From Candidatus Methylomirabilis sp. (GTDB lineage Bacteria; Methylomirabilota; Methylomirabilia; Methylomirabilales; Methylomirabilaceae), in assembly GCA_002634395.1 (NCBI GenBank), contig NSJM01000028.1, positions 1 to 34,376 of the forward strand: 34,376 nucleotides of DNA. The letters run 5' to 3'. The notes beneath the pieces are model-generated. The model searched no databases. It was given only the letters and a program-made list of their open reading frames with translations, and was not told the origin of the DNA. A program made the position numbers and the translations under genes. This document shows, piece after piece, positions 32,121 through 34,376 of the stretch (the first letter of the stretch is position 1; every line of letters starts with the position of its first letter).

Positions 32121-32821
32121 TCTTTACGTAGAAGGGTTTCAGCCAACTGGAGATCCTCGGCGCGATCGACGTCGACAACTTTGTCAATGACGACCCCATA
32201 GACCGGCTCCCCCTCGGCGACCAGCCACGTCAAAAAGTCACGAAGCCGGCCCAGTGTAGAAGGGTGGGGAGCCTTCGAAAAAATGGCGCCGGATACCAGG
32301 TAGAGTCCGGCGGTCACCACATCACCCGAGGCGCCACCGATGGCCGTCACGCGCCCGGAAGGATCGAGGTTCACCCAGAGGGGCTTCTCGTCGGCTACGA
32401 ACGGTGTAACGGCGAGGACGACAGAAGCTTGACGGCAGGATATCGCTTGATCGACAAATCGGTGAAACGCCGGCTCCGGACAGATCCAGTCCACAGTGGA
32501 CATAAGAACACGGCCCGGACCGGATCGCCTGCCAACCTCCCAGAAGCTTTCATACGACGAGCATGTCGTTTTTACGATGCACTGAATATCGAGGTTCGGG
32601 AAACGCTCCCGGACAAATGTCGCACACTCCCGATCGTCCTCGTTGAAGATAATCTGTAGCTGCGTGATGCCGGCCTTCACAAAATTGCCTACCACCCGCT
32701 CAATCAGCGGGATATCGGCAACGGGTACCATCGACTTCGGCATCCTCAAACCGTCCCGTTTCAACCGGGACCCTTCCCCTGCCGCAATGATGCCCCCCGT
32801 TATGGTCGTGGGCACGCTCAC
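32093..32821 (-). CDS. Sugar/inositol-phosphate nucleotidyltransferase (GT-A type)
   Basis: This 242-residue protein has the nucleotide loop GGIIAAGEGSRL (9-20) and the KSMVPVADIPLIERVV segment of NDP-sugar and cytidylyl transferases. A DW pair near VLMSTVDWICP takes the place of the usual metal-binding aspartates, and a second VDRAEDL is near the end. Length suits a single-domain transferase. With an inositol-phosphate synthase and a CDP-alcohol phosphotransferase in the same operon, CTP:inositol-1-phosphate cytidylyltransferase is a reasonable guess; the substrate is not shown by sequence. The GTG start overlaps the HAD gene stop by 4 bases (GTGA). The C-terminal CRVKGVG is encoded by an interspersed repeat, so it replaces or extends the original end. 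Confidence 0.8.
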   Translation of the reverse strand: MSVPTTITGGIIAAGEGSRLKRDGLRMPKSMVPVADIPLIERVVGNFVKAGITQLQIIFNEDDRECATFVRERFPNLDIQCIVKTTCSSYESFWEVGRRSGPGRVLMSTVDWICPEPAFHRFVDQAISCRQASVVLAVTPFVADEKPLWVNLDPSGRVTAIGGASGDVVTAGLYLVSGAIFSKAPHPSTLGRLRDFLTWLVAEGEPVYGVVIDKVVDVDRAEDLQLAETLLRKEGCRVKGVG

Positions 32822-33507
32822 AGCAGTATCTCTCGAAGATCCGCGAAGGACTTGATCACAAGGTCATCGGGGCAGCAGGGCGCAAGAGGGCCGGAATGGT
32901 CTGAAACCAGCCAGATATGGGGCATCCCGAGCCCCTTCGCCCCCTTCATATCTCGAGGCAACGAGTCTCCGACGAATATCGTCTCTCGCGGGTCCAGTTG
33001 CAACGCCGTCAGCGCAACCTGGAAGATTCTTGGGTCCGGTTTGGTGAACCCGACACAGGCCGAGTCGACCATGACGCTCATCAATGAGGCGACCCCTGTC
33101 TCGATGCAGATCTGTTCAAGATTCCCGTAGAAGTTCGAGACGATGCCGAGCCGAAATCGCGCCGACAGCTCGCGCAGTGTCTCAAGATTGGCGCGAATCT
33201 TATCCAACGAGTCCTGCACAAACCGGTCGCACAGACGCGACGCCAATTCCGGATCAGCGATATTCAATGCGTCCAGCACGCCGGTGACCAGGAGCAAGAC
33301 GCTCTCCTGAAACGAGCAGCCTGAAAGCCTCCGCGCCACCAGTGCATCATCGGCAGCATAGAACGCCCGATCGAACCGATCTCGATCGACCTCTACATGT
33401 TCGGCGAGGTAGAGCGGATAGAATCTGTCTTTCCAGGGGATTCCGTCGGCATCAAGGGTGCCTCCGAAGTCGAGCAGGACCGCCTTCGTCGAGCTCTGGA
33501 CGACCAT
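32818..33507 (-). CDS. HAD-superfamily hydrolase with altered motif I
   Basis: The protein has 229 residues: motif I LLDFGGTLD (nucleophile Asp13), cap domain at about 25-100, motif II LGIVSNFYGN, motif III Lys in GFTKPDPRIF and motif IV IFVGDSLPRDMKGAKG. In motif I the usual second aspartate (DxD) is Gly15. That pattern (DFGGTL) occurs in a number of HAD proteins; it removes the general acid, so the chemistry may differ from ordinary phosphatases. The ATG at 33507 overlaps the flippase stop by one base (TGATG). The substrate could be an inositol or CDP-linked phosphate in this cluster; that is inference. A longer frame reaching upstream to 33891 overlaps the flippase and is not credible. Confidence 0.8.
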   Translation of the reverse strand: MVVQSSTKAVLLDFGGTLDADGIPWKDRFYPLYLAEHVEVDRDRFDRAFYAADDALVARRLSGCSFQESVLLLVTGVLDALNIADPELASRLCDRFVQDSLDKIRANLETLRELSARFRLGIVSNFYGNLEQICIETGVASLMSVMVDSACVGFTKPDPRIFQVALTALQLDPRETIFVGDSLPRDMKGAKGLGMPHIWLVSDHSGPLAPCCPDDLVIKSFADLREILL

Positions 33508-34376
33508 CAGCCGGCAACCTCCCCCGGCGCTCTCCCGATTCCCAGCTTTATTGCAAGCAGGATGAGCAGGCCGGGGATTGCCCATGCAATCTCCCTCCCC
33601 CGGCGAATAATGCTGTAGACGGCGCCTTGTGCGGTGGGTAGCCCTAATACAGAAAAGACGGCGACCCGAACCGTTTCGGCGCTCCCTACCCGCCCCGGGA
33701 CAAAGAAGATGATGCTGTTCAGCGCCATCGCCAGACTCTCCACCGCCACCGCCGTCCAGAGGCTCGGATCCGCCGAAAGCCACTGCAGCACAAGATAGGT
33801 TTCGAGCAGTCCCCCACACCACCCCAGCAGGCACCAAAACGTCGCCCAATAGAACACCGGCATACGTGTCTTGTAGAAGCGGGCGAGCCACCGATCCAGC
33901 AAGGCCGTGGCGTGCCGTTGAGGATCGATATGCTCCGACCTGATCCCGATCTTCACCAGCCCATGCAGCAAGGCCCCGAAAGCTCGCCTCTTCAGGATCC
34001 AGAAGGCGGCAACGACGAAGACGCCCATCGCTCCTGCAAGCCCAAGCGCGGCAATCCGTAGTCCCGTGGGAAGCGCAAATTGGACGGTCGCAATGCTTAA
34101 CCCAAAACAGAGAAATACGACCTGCGCCACGATCTCCGCATGTTTGTGAACCATGATCGAGGTCACCGATCGGCTGAACCCAACCGATCCGCTCAACAGG
34201 TGCGCTTTCATCGGCTCTCCGGTCAGGTTCGCGGGCGGGACAAAGTAATTAATGGAATCCCCGACCAGATAGACGCCGAACATTCGCCAGTATCCGATGC
34301 GTCTGGTCCTCGAGCCGATCAGGACCCACCACCCGGCCATGAAGGCCATCTGCGCAAAGAGGTACAGAACCACCAG
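33507..34376 (-). CDS. Flippase-like integral membrane protein (LPG synthase TM / UPF0104, HpnL-related), N-terminus cut
   Basis: At least 289 residues are visible, and the frame continues beyond the window. It has several hydrophobic helices, including YLVGDSINYFVPPANLTGEP with its conserved Asn-Tyr-Phe-x-Pro pattern, MVHKHAEIVAQVVFL, ALNSIIFFVPGRVGSAE with the RVGSAE motif, and a final AWAIPGLLILLAIKLGIG. These are hallmarks of the UPF0104/lysylphosphatidylglycerol synthase-type transmembrane family (also HpnL and AglD-like). Members are proposed to flip lipids or move lipid-linked sugars. It is upstream of, and translationally coupled to, the HAD gene, and is probably part of the same inositol-type operon. 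It may export the lipid product. Confidence 0.8.
   Translation of the reverse strand: MVVLYLFAQMAFMAGWWVLIGSRTRRIGYWRMFGVYLVGDSINYFVPPANLTGEPMKAHLLSGSVGFSRSVTSIMVHKHAEIVAQVVFLCFGLSIATVQFALPTGLRIAALGLAGAMGVFVVAAFWILKRRAFGALLHGLVKIGIRSEHIDPQRHATALLDRWLARFYKTRMPVFYWATFWCLLGWCGGLLETYLVLQWLSADPSLWTAVAVESLAMALNSIIFFVPGRVGSAETVRVAVFSVLGLPTAQGAVYSIIRRGREIAWAIPGLLILLAIKLGIGRAPGEVAG

Noticed and set aside
33508-33891. Upstream extension of the HAD gene
   Set aside because: It would overlap the flippase gene over 380 bases, and its Gly/Arg-rich sequence is unlike protein coding; the coupled ATG at 33507 fits the family start.

Overview
The window is a GC-rich (roughly 58%) piece of a Gram-negative bacterial chromosome. 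The envelope genes (an outer-membrane beta-barrel candidate, an HpnN-type hopanoid transporter, an MlaC-type lipid carrier), a sigma-54 activator and an anaerobic-style NfnAB-like reductase point to a hopanoid-making environmental bacterium. NC10 (Methylomirabilis-like) or a similar lineage would fit, but that is an impression from gene content and cannot be proven from sequence alone. No rRNA, tRNA, CRISPR array or transposase was found.

Layout. (1) 1-4220, minus strand: a cut-off purU, then an Nfn-type pair in which the alpha-like subunit carries an unusual N-terminal HEAT-repeat-like half. (2) 4221-6089, plus strand: an intergenic palindromic repeat, a small methyltransferase and a membrane-anchored YbjQ-like protein. 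(3) 6266-12547, plus strand: a signalling module made of a putative outer-membrane protein, a periplasmic ABC-type binding protein with no permease or ATPase, a HAMP-GAF histidine kinase, a single-domain receiver and an NtrC-class sigma-54 activator. It is followed by a textbook -24/-12 promoter in front of about 170 bp of hairpin-rich, gene-free DNA, which is a candidate sigma-54-dependent small RNA. (4) 13119-14147: an autoregulated TetR gene and a small cysteine-rich protein. (5) 14235-17643: the de novo NAD genes nadA-nadC-nadB. (6) 17794-25960, plus strand: an MDR dehydrogenase, then a lipid-related run of glycerophosphodiesterase, acyl-CoA ligase, DUF309 protein, HpnN and an MlaC-like protein.

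(7) 34376-26018, minus strand, converging on the lipid run: a tightly coupled cluster in transcription order flippase-like membrane protein, HAD hydrolase, nucleotidyltransferase, ATP-grasp enzyme, class III aminotransferase, Gfo/Idh oxidoreductase, CDP-alcohol phosphotransferase fused to a degenerate nucleotidyltransferase, and inositol-phosphate synthase. Together these could make inositol phosphate, activate it with CTP, join it to an alcohol or lipid, and perhaps oxidise, aminate and ligate an (amino)cyclitol. The combination is not a pathway I recognise and is the best candidate here for an undescribed system.

Several short interspersed repeat families run through the window. They sit at the 3' ends of many genes, supply some stop codons, and in two genes appear to have been inserted in frame.
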